From positions 2,480,001 through 2,544,000 of the forward strand of contig NZ_CP020555.1 of assembly GCF_002080455.1 (NCBI RefSeq): DNA of 64,000 bases, read 5' to 3'. The notes beneath the pieces were generated by a model, which saw only the letters and a program-made list of their open reading frames with translations, made no database searches and was not told where the DNA came from. This document shows, piece after piece, positions 44,060 through 51,789 of this stretch. Origin of the DNA: Streptomyces sp. Sge12 (lineage in GTDB: Bacteria > Actinomycetota > Actinomycetes > Streptomycetales > Streptomycetaceae). Within the stretch, counting starts at the first letter, position 1; the number at the start of each line of letters is the position of its first letter. A program made the position numbers and the translations under genes.

Positions 44060-45427
44060 CTAGAAGCCGCCCCCGCCGTCGAACCCGCCTCCCCCGTCGA
44101 ATCCGCCTCCGCCGCCGAAGTCCCCGCCCCCGAAGTCGGACGGGTTGAAGTCGGCCCCGGAGACGTCCCCGCCCTCGAAACCGCTGCCCATGCCGCCGCC
44201 GTAGTCCGCGGCGTAGGCCGGGCTGGACATCATCGAACCGAGCACGGTGCCCACGAGCAGGCCGGGCAGGATGCCGCCGCCGAAGTAGCCGCCCGCCCAG
44301 GGACCGTACGCCGGGCCCGCGTCGTAGTACGGCCGCGGCCCGTGGTCGGTCTCGACCGTGCGGACCGCCGGGTCCAGACCGTCGCGCAGCCGTACGGCGT
44401 CCGCCGTGCAGACCGGCACGGTACGGGCGGCCCCGCCCGCCGGGGCCCAGGAGGCGTCCTGCGTGCTCGGCCCGTGGCGCGGGTCGAAGAAGCAGGGCGC
44501 GCGGCGCTCGGGCAGCGGCCTGCCCTGCCGGCGCGCATCCAGGGTGGCCAGCGCGAAGCGGCCGTCCTCCAGCGCCTGCGTGGCGCCCTTGACCTCGTCG
44601 GGACGCTGCACCGAGGCCATGATCTGCTTGGCCCTGTCGTACGAGTCGAGCCCCTGCTCGTAGTCCCGCCGCATCGCATCGTCGGCGCCGGGCTCGCCCG
44701 GGTGGAAGTCGAGCCGCTCCAGCTCCTCGCCGAAGGCCGTGATGTCCTCGTCCACGACCACGCCCAGCCGGGCGATGGCCTCGCGCCTGGCCTCTTCCTT
44801 CTTCTTGCGGTTGCGGCGGACCAGCGCGTACGCACCGCCGCCGCCCACCACGGCCACCGCGCCGAGGGCGACCAGCCCGCCGACCGGGACGCCCTCGTCG
44901 GCGCCGGTGGTCCCCCAGGAGGCGGGAGCGACGCCGTCGACCTGGGTCAGGGCCTGGTCCACGAAGTTGTTGAGCTGCGTGTTCGCGTCCACCGGAGTGC
45001 CGGTCTTGACGGCCTCGGTGAGGTTGCGCACCGCGTTCGCCGGCATGACCGCCTTGTCGGCGCCGGCGTTGAAGCCGTCACCGAGCCGGATCGCGTAGAG
45101 CCCGGTGATACCGGTCTCGGCACGGACGGCTCCGAGCACCTTGTCCGCGGGGAACTCCGCGGTGGCCGGCAGTACGGCGACGAAGACCGGCTTGCCGGCG
45201 TCCTCGATCTTCTTGGTGAGCGCGTCCGCCTGGGCCGCCGACAGCTGCGCCTCGGCCCCCGGGGCGACGTAGACCGGGCCCTGCTTGAGGGCCTCCCCCA
45301 CGGCGGCGACCCCGGTGGCCGCCGAAGCCTGCGGCGCGGCGACGAGGATGGTCGTCGCCAGCGCCAGCAGAAGCCCGGAGAGCAGCGGTCCGAAGCGTAC
45401 GGATATCAGCCTGGTCCTCATATCCAT
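44060..45427 (-). CDS. TPM-domain-like membrane protein with Gly-rich C-terminus
   Basis: 455 aa. A signal peptide (LLLALATTILVAAPQASA) precedes an extracytoplasmic domain of about 150 residues resembling TPM-type proteins. A single membrane segment follows at about 185-205 (GGLVALGAVAVVGGGGAYAL), then a charged cytosolic part (RRNRKKKEEARREA). The C-terminus is Gly/Phe/Asp-rich with repeated FDGGGG units. Function unknown; convergent with yceI. Confidence 0.82.
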   Translation of the reverse strand: MDMRTRLISVRFGPLLSGLLLALATTILVAAPQASAATGVAAVGEALKQGPVYVAPGAEAQLSAAQADALTKKIEDAGKPVFVAVLPATAEFPADKVLGAVRAETGITGLYAIRLGDGFNAGADKAVMPANAVRNLTEAVKTGTPVDANTQLNNFVDQALTQVDGVAPASWGTTGADEGVPVGGLVALGAVAVVGGGGAYALVRRNRKKKEEARREAIARLGVVVDEDITAFGEELERLDFHPGEPGADDAMRRDYEQGLDSYDRAKQIMASVQRPDEVKGATQALEDGRFALATLDARRQGRPLPERRAPCFFDPRHGPSTQDASWAPAGGAARTVPVCTADAVRLRDGLDPAVRTVETDHGPRPYYDAGPAYGPWAGGYFGGGILPGLLVGTVLGSMMSSPAYAADYGGGMGSGFEGGDVSGADFNPSDFGGGDFGGGGGFDGGGGFDGGGGF

Positions 45428-45497
45428 GACGCTACCGGAACCGGTACTTTCCCGTGTGAGCTGGACATAAGGGAGCGGGGCGCGCGGGCCCGGCGGG

Positions 45498-47126
45498 CTA
45501 CTCCGCGGGTTCGACGCCCGCGTGCAGCAGGCCGTAGGTGAACGCGTCCTCCAGGGCCTGCCAGGAGGCCGCGATCACGTTCGGGGCCACGCCGACCGTG
45601 GACCACTCGCGTTCGCCGTCCGTCGTCGCGACCAGCACGCGGGTCGTGGACTCCGTGCCGTGCGTGCCCTCCAGGATGCGGACCTTGTAGTCGACCAGCT
45701 CGAACTTGGCGAGCTGCGGGTAGAACCGCTCCAGCGCCACCCGCAGGGCCCGGTCCAGCGCGTTGACGGGGCCGTTGCCCTCCGCCGTCGCGACGATCCG
45801 CTCGCCCTTGGCCCACAGCTTGACCGTGGCCTCGTTGGCGTGGGTGCCGTCCGGGCGGTCCTCGATGATCGCCCGCCAGGATTCGATGCGGAAGTACTTG
45901 CGGGCCCGGCCCTCGGCCTCGGCGCGCAGCAGCAGCTCGAAGGAGGCGTCGGCCGCCTCGTACGTGTAGCCCTGCAGCTCCCGCGCCTTGACCCGTTCCA
46001 CGACCCGGGAGATCAGTGCGCGGTCCCCGCCCAGGTCGACGCCGAGCTCCTTGCCCTTGAGCTCGATGGAGGCGCGGCCGGCCATGTCGGAGACCAGCAT
46101 CCGCATGGTGTTGCCGACCCGCTCGGGGTCGATGTGCTGGTACAGGTCCGGGTCGACCTTGATGGCCGAGGCGTGCAGGCCCGCCTTGTGCGCGAAGGCG
46201 GAGACGCCGACGTAGGGCTGGTGCGTGGAGGGGGTGAGGTTCACGACCTCGGCGATGGCGTGCGAGATCCGGGTCATCTCGGCGAGCGCCCCGTCGGGGA
46301 GCACCTTGCGCCCGTACTTGATCTCCAGCGCGGCGACGACGGGGAAGAGGTTGGCGTTGCCGACGCGCTCGCCGTAGCCGTTGGCCGTGCACTGCACGTG
46401 CGTGGCGCCCGCGTCGACCGCGGCCAGCGTGTTGGCGACGGCGCAGCCGGTGTCGTCCTGGGCGTGGATGCCCAGGCGGGCGCCGGTGTCGGCGAGGACG
46501 GTGGCGACGGTGGCGGTCACCTGGGCGGGCAGCATGCCGCCGTTGGTGTCGCAGAGGATGACCACGTCGGCGCCGGCCTCGTGAGCGGCGCGTACGACGG
46601 ACTTGGCGTACTCGGGGTTGGCGCGGTAGCCGTCGAAGAAGTGCTCGCAGTCGACGAAGACGCGGCGGCCCTCGGCGACGAGGTGGGAGACGGTGTCGCG
46701 GACCATCTCCAGGTTCTCTTCCAGGGTGGTGCGCAGGGCGAGTTCGACGTGGCGGTCGTGGGACTTGGCGACGAGCGTGATCACCGGGGCGCCGGACTCC
46801 AGCAGGGCCCGCACCTGCGGGTCCTGGGCGGCCGAGCCGCCGGCGCGCCGGGTCGCGCCGAAGGCGACCAGCTGGGCGTTCTTGAACTGGATCTCCGCAC
46901 GGGCGCGGGCGAAGAACTCGGTGTCGCGGGGGTTGGCGCCGGGCCAGCCGCCCTCGATGAAGCCCACTCCGAAGTCGTCCAGATGCCGGGCGATCGTCAG
47001 CTTGTCGGCGACCGTGAGGTTGATGCCCTCGCGCTGGGCGCCGTCGCGCAGGGTGGTGTCGAAGACGTGGAAGCTGTCGTCCAGGCCTTCTGACAGCACG
47101 GTTGCCGCCTCTGGTGTCGTCGTCAT
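45498..47126 (-). CDS. cimA: (R)-citramalate synthase
   Basis: Condenses pyruvate with acetyl-CoA to citramalate, the threonine-independent entry to isoleucine. 542 aa from the ATG at 47126. The HMGL-like barrel carries VFDTTLRDGAQREGINLTV (metal and catalytic Arg/Asp), VILCDTNGGMLPAQ and GIHAQDDTGCAVAN. The C-terminal LeuA-type regulatory domain follows after about residue 390. Length and residues fit CimA rather than LeuA; homocitrate synthase is less likely. An attenuator-like leader precedes it. Confidence 0.9.
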   Translation of the reverse strand: MTTTPEAATVLSEGLDDSFHVFDTTLRDGAQREGINLTVADKLTIARHLDDFGVGFIEGGWPGANPRDTEFFARARAEIQFKNAQLVAFGATRRAGGSAAQDPQVRALLESGAPVITLVAKSHDRHVELALRTTLEENLEMVRDTVSHLVAEGRRVFVDCEHFFDGYRANPEYAKSVVRAAHEAGADVVILCDTNGGMLPAQVTATVATVLADTGARLGIHAQDDTGCAVANTLAAVDAGATHVQCTANGYGERVGNANLFPVVAALEIKYGRKVLPDGALAEMTRISHAIAEVVNLTPSTHQPYVGVSAFAHKAGLHASAIKVDPDLYQHIDPERVGNTMRMLVSDMAGRASIELKGKELGVDLGGDRALISRVVERVKARELQGYTYEAADASFELLLRAEAEGRARKYFRIESWRAIIEDRPDGTHANEATVKLWAKGERIVATAEGNGPVNALDRALRVALERFYPQLAKFELVDYKVRILEGTHGTESTTRVLVATTDGEREWSTVGVAPNVIAASWQALEDAFTYGLLHAGVEPAE

Positions 47127-47242
47127 GCTGATCTGACTCCTGTCGGATGAGTGGTTCCGGATGCCCGCCAAAGGGGCAGGCCGCCGTCACTGCCCCCATC
47201 ATCGCGCGCAGTCGGGTCCCGGTCGGGATGGTCCGGGAAACG

Positions 47243-47269
47243 AAAAAACCCCTCGCGGGTAGCGAGAGG
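47243..47269 (-). terminator. Intrinsic terminator in the cimA 5' leader
   Basis: An 8-bp stem (47249-47256 with 47262-47269, one G-T pair) followed by six T on the minus strand (47243-47248), 117 bp before the cimA start. A U6 tract is unusual in this genome, where most terminators here lack one. Confidence 0.85.
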
Positions 47270-47302
47270 TCTGCGCGCGGGTCCGAGGCACGGTGGCCGC
47301 TT

Positions 47303-47333
47303 CCGCGAAGTTCTTCCGCGGTTCAGCGGCCAC
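47303..47333 (-). promoter_or_regulatory. Alternative RNA stems of the cimA leader
   Basis: On the minus strand, CCGCGGAAG pairs with CTTCGCGG (47313-47321 with 47303-47310). CTTCGCGG can instead pair over 8 bp with CCGCGAGG of the terminator's 3' arm. A larger stem, GTGGCCGC/GCGGCCAC (47326-47333 with 47293-47300), encloses the first. Mutually exclusive stems of this kind are what an attenuator needs. Confidence 0.55.
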
Positions 47334-47364
47334 TGGGGACCGGCGCGCTGCTGGCGATAATCAT
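47323..47364 (-). CDS. Putative 13-aa leader peptide of cimA
   Basis: MIIASSAPVPSGR, a short frame 197 bp upstream of cimA. Codons 2 and 3 are ATT-ATC (Ile), one of them rare in high-GC genomes, and isoleucine is the end product of the CimA route. No good ribosome site precedes the ATG; a GTG six codons upstream is an alternative start. Translation is unproven. Confidence 0.4.
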   Translation of the reverse strand: MIIASSAPVPSGR

Positions 47365-47448
47365 GAGCTGAGCAGGCACGCTCGCAGTGTGCCACACCGC
47401 CGGCCGCGGATGGACAGGGATCTCAGCATGCGGGCAGCGACCGCCGGG

Positions 47449-47478
47449 CCCCCGGAAGAGACGGCCTAGGTCCGGGGG
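47449..47478 (-). terminator. Hairpin at the end of the TetR gene
   Basis: CCCCCGGA (47449-47456) pairs with TCCGGGGG (47471-47478), spanning the stop codon. It gives the aguA-TetR unit its own end, separate from the cimA leader terminator. Confidence 0.6.
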
Positions 47479-48086
47479 GAGAGGGTCTCCGTCAGGAATT
47501 CCCTCACGTGGGTGAGGATCGCCGTGCGGTCCAGGGTCGGCAGGCCCACCGCCAGCTGGATGCTGAAGCCGTCGAGCAGGGCGCGGATCCGGGTCGCCAC
47601 GCGTTCGGCGTCCACCGGGCGGAACTCCCCGCGCGAGATGCCCTCGGCCAGCAGGGCCACCAGGTCGCGGTGCCAGGCGCCCTCGATGGCCGCCTGCCGG
47701 TCGCGTTCCTGGGGGCCGGCGTTCTGGGAGCGGTTCCAGACCTCCAGCCACAGCGTCCAGTGCGGGTCGCGGGGCTGCGTGGGCACGTACAGGTCCACGT
47801 ACGCCTGGAGGCGCTCGCCCACCGGTCCGCGGCGGGCGAGCAGGGCCCGCCGCGCGCTGCCCAGTTCCGCCTCGCTCCACTCCAGGGTCTGCAGGAGGAG
47901 CTCGTCCTTGCTGCGGAAGTAGTAGAGGAGGTGGCCGCTGCTCATGCCGACCTCGCGGCCCAGTCCGGCCATGGTCAGGCCTTCCAGTCCGCGTTCGGCG
48001 ATCGTGGCCATGGCGGCGACGAGTACGTCCTCGCGCGGGGGCGCGTTCTTCCGCGCCGCGCGTACCGGTACTCCACCCGCCACCAT
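47466..48086 (-). CDS. TetR-family transcriptional regulator
   Basis: 206 aa from the ATG at 48086, preceded by AAGGAG 8 nt upstream. The helix-turn-helix is ATIAERGLEGLTMAGLGREV then MSSGHLLYYFRSKDELLLQT. The C-terminal domain resembles BetI-type regulators. It is 40 bp downstream of aguA on the same strand, so it may regulate the agmatine/urease neighbourhood; the ligand is unknown. Confidence 0.88.
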   Translation of the reverse strand: MVAGGVPVRAARKNAPPREDVLVAAMATIAERGLEGLTMAGLGREVGMSSGHLLYYFRSKDELLLQTLEWSEAELGSARRALLARRGPVGERLQAYVDLYVPTQPRDPHWTLWLEVWNRSQNAGPQERDRQAAIEGAWHRDLVALLAEGISRGEFRPVDAERVATRIRALLDGFSIQLAVGLPTLDRTAILTHVREFLTETLSPRT

Positions 48087-48126
48087 GGACCCACTCCTTG
48101 TCGGTCGGCTGCCGGTCGTCTGCGGA

Positions 48127-49161
48127 TCAGACCTTCGGCTGCTGCTGGGTGATGCAGTGGATACCGCCACCCCCGGCGAAAATCGTACGTGCGTCAACGA
48201 GTGTCACGGTCCGCTCGGGGAACAGTCCGCGGAAGATCTCGGCGGCCTCTTCGTCGCGCGGGTCGTCGAAGGCGCACAGCACGACGCCGCCGTTGCAGAG
48301 GTAGTGGTTGATGTACGAGTAGTCCACCCACTCGCCGTCCTCCTCCAGCACGGTCGGCGCCGGGATCTCCACGACCTCCAGCTGCCGGCCCCGGGCGTCG
48401 GTGGACGCGCGGAGGATGGCCGCGATGGTCTTGCAGCGCTCGTGGTCCGGGTGGGCCGGGTCGGGCTGCGTGTGGACCATGACGACGCCGGGACGGGCGA
48501 AGGCGGCGACGATGTCGACGTGGCCCTGGGTGCCGTAGGTGCCGTAGTCGCCGGCGAGGCCGTACGGCAGCCAGATCGCCTTGGTGGTGCCGAGGTGGGC
48601 GTGGATCTCGGCCTCCACCTGCTGGCGGGTCCAGCCGGGGTTGCGGCCCTCGCCCAGCTGCACGGTGTCGGTGAGCAGTACGGTGCCCTCGCCGTCGACG
48701 TGGATGGCGCCGCCCTCGTTGACGAGCTCCGTGCTGTACGTACGGGTGCCGATCACGTCCGAGACGTGCCGGGCGATCTTCGCGTCGTGGTCCCAGCGGG
48801 CCCACTCCTGGGCGCCCCAGCCGTTGAAGGTCCAGTCGACGGCCGCGAGCTCGCCGGCGTCGTTGGTGACGAAGGTCGGCCCGATGTCGCGCATCCAGGC
48901 GTCGTCGAGCTCCTGCTCGACCAGTTGTACGTCGTCGCCCACGATCGCGCGGGCGCTCTGCGCGTCGCCGGGCGAGACCACGAGGGTCACCGGCTCGTAC
49001 GTGCGGACCGCGCGGGCGACGGCGCCCCAGGCCTCGCGGGCGGCGGCGAGCTCCTGCGCGTTGGTGAAGGTCGGGTTGGGGCTGGGCCAGGCCATCCAGG
49101 TGCGCTCGTGGGGCGTCCACTCGGCGGGCATCCGGAAGCCGTCGTTCACAGGCTTGGTCAT
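48127..49161 (-). CDS. aguA: Agmatine deiminase
   Basis: Converts agmatine to N-carbamoylputrescine and ammonia. 344 aa, usual for the family. The guanidine-modifying-enzyme residues are present: DDAWMRDIGPTFV, VNEGGAIHVDGEGT, GHVDIVAAF, and the catalytic Cys at about 336 in GGGGIHCITQQ. No N-carbamoylputrescine amidohydrolase is nearby. It lies between ureC and the TetR gene on the same strand. Confidence 0.95.
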   Translation of the reverse strand: MTKPVNDGFRMPAEWTPHERTWMAWPSPNPTFTNAQELAAAREAWGAVARAVRTYEPVTLVVSPGDAQSARAIVGDDVQLVEQELDDAWMRDIGPTFVTNDAGELAAVDWTFNGWGAQEWARWDHDAKIARHVSDVIGTRTYSTELVNEGGAIHVDGEGTVLLTDTVQLGEGRNPGWTRQQVEAEIHAHLGTTKAIWLPYGLAGDYGTYGTQGHVDIVAAFARPGVVMVHTQPDPAHPDHERCKTIAAILRASTDARGRQLEVVEIPAPTVLEEDGEWVDYSYINHYLCNGGVVLCAFDDPRDEEAAEIFRGLFPERTVTLVDARTIFAGGGGIHCITQQQPKV

Positions 49162-49191
49162 GGCAGGCAGGTCCTTACGGGCTGTGCTGAC

Positions 49192-50925
49192 TTACAGGAA
49201 GTACAGGCGGTTGAGGGAGACCGATTCGGCGGCTTCGGAGCGCAGCGGTTCCCCGTCGAGGGAGACCAGCCCGCTGCGCGCGTCCACATCGACCGCGCCC
49301 ACCCGGGAGTTGAGCAGGAGGTCCTTGGGGCCGATGCCCCGGGTGCCGCGGACCGCGACGCGGCGCCGACGGGTCGGCATCTCGTCGCTGCCCAGGGCGG
49401 CGGCCGCGGCGGAGACGAAGGCGACGGAGATGTCGGCGGCCGTGGCCCCGTACGAGCCGAACTGCGGTCCGAGGAGCAGGGGTTCGCAGGTGTCGGTGGC
49501 GGCGTTGGGGTCGCCGGTGACGCCGTAGGCGGGGAATCCGGACTTCAGGACGAGCTGGGGTTTGGCGCCGAAGAACGGGGGGCGCCACAGGACGATGTCG
49601 GCGAGTTTGCCGACCTCGATGGAGCCGATCTCGTGGGCGAGGCCGTGGGCGAGGGCCGGGTTGATGGTCAGCTTGGCGATGTAGCGCAGGACGCGGGCGT
49701 TGTCGTCGCCCTCTCCGTCGCCGGCCATCGGGCCCAGCTCGCCCTTCATCTTGGCGGCCATCGCGAAGGTGCGGCGGATCGTCTCACCGGCCCGGCCCAT
49801 GCCCTGGGCGTCGGAGGAGGTGATGCCGATGGCGCCCAGGTCGTGCAGGACGTCCTCGGCGCCCATCGTCCCGGCACGGATCCGGTCGCGGGCCATCGCG
49901 GCGTCGCCCGGGAGGTCGGGCTTCAGGTCGTGGACCGAGACGATCATGCCGTAGTGCTCGGCGACCGCATCCCGCCCGAACGGCAGCGTCGGGTTGGTGG
50001 AGGAGCCGATGACGTTCGCAACGCCCGCCATCTTCAGCACGTTCGGCACATGCCCGCCACCGCAGCCCTCGATGTGGAAGGCATGGATCGTCCGCCCGTC
50101 CAGCACCCGCAGGGTGTCCTCCACGGACAGGCACTCATTGAGGCCGTCGCTGTGCAGGGCGACCTGCACGTCGTACTCCTCCGCCACCCGCAGCGCCGTA
50201 TCCAGCGCCCGGGTATGGGCGCCCATGTCCTCGTGGACCTTGAAGCCGGACGCGCCGCCCTCGGCGAGCGCCTCCACGAGCGGGGCGGCGTCCGAGGAGG
50301 AACCGCGGGCCAGGAACCCGATGTTGACGGGCCACGCGTCGAAGGCGTTGAAGGCGTGCTTCAGCGCCCACGGGGAGTTGACGCCGACGCCCCAGACGGG
50401 GCCGAACTCCTGGCCGATGATCGTCGTGACGCCTGCGGCGAGGGAGGCTTCCATGATCCGCGGGGAGAGCAGGTGGACGTGGGTGTCCACGGCCCCGGCG
50501 GTCGCGATCAGCCCCTCCCCCGACACGATCGAGGTGCCGGTGCCGACGACCACGTCGACGCCGTCGAGGGTGTCCGGGTTGCCGGCCCGCCCGATCGCAT
50601 GGATCCGGCCCTCACGGATACCGATCGACACCTTGCGAATGCCGAGGACGGCGTCGATGACCAGGACATTGCTGATCACCACGTCACAGGTCTCGCGCAC
50701 CGCGGCGGCCTTCAGATGCAGCCCGTCACGCGCCGTCTTCCCGAAACCCGCCAGGAACTCGTCACCCGGCTTCTGCGCGTCGTGCTCGACGCGCACGGTC
50801 AGCCCGGAGTCACCCAGCCGCACCCGGTCCCCCGCCCGGGGGCCGAACACGGACGCGTACTCGTGCGGATCGATGTGCCGGCTCCCCGGCGCACAGTGGT
50901 CGCTGTGCGGGGTCTTCTTGCTCAC
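49192..50925 (-). CDS. ureC: Urease alpha subunit, divergent paralogue
   Basis: 577 aa from the GTG at 50925, which overlaps the fused gamma/beta stop. Nickel ligands are intact: His149 and His151 (VDTHVH), Lys229 for carbamylation (GFKVHED), His258, His284 and Asp372 (TSSDAQGMGR). The mobile flap is altered: where classical ureases have CHH, this has Val331-His332-Asp333 (SVHDLKP). The N-terminus (SRHIDPHEYASVFGPRAGDR) is normal. No UreDEFG accessory genes are in the window. It may act on urea slowly or on another amide; activity is uncertain. Confidence 0.9.
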   Translation of the reverse strand: MSKKTPHSDHCAPGSRHIDPHEYASVFGPRAGDRVRLGDSGLTVRVEHDAQKPGDEFLAGFGKTARDGLHLKAAAVRETCDVVISNVLVIDAVLGIRKVSIGIREGRIHAIGRAGNPDTLDGVDVVVGTGTSIVSGEGLIATAGAVDTHVHLLSPRIMEASLAAGVTTIIGQEFGPVWGVGVNSPWALKHAFNAFDAWPVNIGFLARGSSSDAAPLVEALAEGGASGFKVHEDMGAHTRALDTALRVAEEYDVQVALHSDGLNECLSVEDTLRVLDGRTIHAFHIEGCGGGHVPNVLKMAGVANVIGSSTNPTLPFGRDAVAEHYGMIVSVHDLKPDLPGDAAMARDRIRAGTMGAEDVLHDLGAIGITSSDAQGMGRAGETIRRTFAMAAKMKGELGPMAGDGEGDDNARVLRYIAKLTINPALAHGLAHEIGSIEVGKLADIVLWRPPFFGAKPQLVLKSGFPAYGVTGDPNAATDTCEPLLLGPQFGSYGATAADISVAFVSAAAAALGSDEMPTRRRRVAVRGTRGIGPKDLLLNSRVGAVDVDARSGLVSLDGEPLRSEAAESVSLNRLYFL

Positions 50926-51632
50926 GCCCGGTCTCCGTCCTCGTGTTCGGCGGCCACGCCCAGGTAGCCGCAGGCCGCCGCACGGCGCAGGGCCTCTTCC
51001 CTCGCCCCGGGGGCGTCCAGGGGTCCGTCCACCAACCCGGCGAAACCGACCGCGATCCGGTCGCCGCCGATGGGGACGAGGCCGACCTCGCCCTCCCCGT
51101 GGGGGTCGAACCGCACGGACGAGCCCGCCGGGACGCACAGCCGCATGCCGTAGGCCGCGGCCCGGTCGAAGTCGAGCCGCGGGTTCGCCTCGAAGAAGTG
51201 GAAGTGCGAGGTCACGCTCACCGGCACGGCAGCGGTGTTGCGGACGCGCAGGTGCACGACCGGCTCCGGCTGCGGGGCGCCCGGGCCGGGGACGACCGCG
51301 CCCGGCGCGTCGTCGCCGAGGGGGACCGCTCCCTGGATGGGGGACGAGACCACCGCGAGACGGGATCCGTCGTCGAAGACGGCCTCCACGTGCACCTCGG
51401 CGACCACGTCGGCGACGCCCGGCAGGACATCGCCCGGGCCCAGCACGCTGCGGGCCTCCTCGATGGCCTCGGCGAGCCGCTTGCCGTCGCGCGCCGCCTC
51501 GCAGATCGTGTCCGCGATCAGCGCGGTGGCCTCCGGGACATTGAGTTTCAGGCCACGGGCCCGCCGGGCCCTGGCCAGCTCCGCAGCGCTGCGGAGCAGC
51601 AGCCGGTCGCGCTCCGTAGGGGTCAGCCGCAC
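50922..51632 (-). CDS. ureAB: Urease gamma/beta fusion subunit
   Basis: 236 aa, GTG at 51632. Residues 1-100 are the gamma domain (LTPTERDRLLLRSAAELARA, LNVPEATALIADTICEAARD, and PGVADVV) and about 110-236 the beta domain (VRNTAAVPVSVTSHFHFFEA, NPRLDFDRAAAYGMRL). Fusion of gamma and beta is also seen in Helicobacter UreA. Coupled to ureC by GTGA. Confidence 0.92.
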   Translation of the reverse strand: MRLTPTERDRLLLRSAAELARARRARGLKLNVPEATALIADTICEAARDGKRLAEAIEEARSVLGPGDVLPGVADVVAEVHVEAVFDDGSRLAVVSSPIQGAVPLGDDAPGAVVPGPGAPQPEPVVHLRVRNTAAVPVSVTSHFHFFEANPRLDFDRAAAYGMRLCVPAGSSVRFDPHGEGEVGLVPIGGDRIAVGFAGLVDGPLDAPGAREEALRRAAACGYLGVAAEHEDGDRA

Positions 51633-51660
51633 GCCGATCCACCACCTCTTGAGTCGATGG

Positions 51661-51746
51661 GTTAGAGCATCACTCTAACTCTTCATTTCGTTGCAGGGAA
51701 TCATTGACCTGGGACCAGCCCTTGGGTCACATTGAGTGTCGCTCAA
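51661..51746. promoter_or_regulatory. Two palindromes between the urease genes and the NCS1 permease
   Basis: GTTAGAG-CATCA-CTCTAAC (51661-51679, perfect 7-bp arms) and TTGAG-TGTCG-CTCAA (51732-51746, perfect 5-bp arms) lie in the divergent gap. Both could be operators joining control of uptake and urease expression. No adjacent regulator is known to match. Confidence 0.5.
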
Positions 51747-51789
51747 ACAAAAGCGCAACCACCCCCCGCCCTGCCAAGGGAGTCCCCCC

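Noticed and set aside
47243..47269. Reading the cimA leader terminator simply as the end of the aguA-TetR operon
   Set aside because: A separate hairpin already spans the TetR stop at 47449-47478 and this one lies about 200 bp further on, so a leader role is favoured, though not proven.
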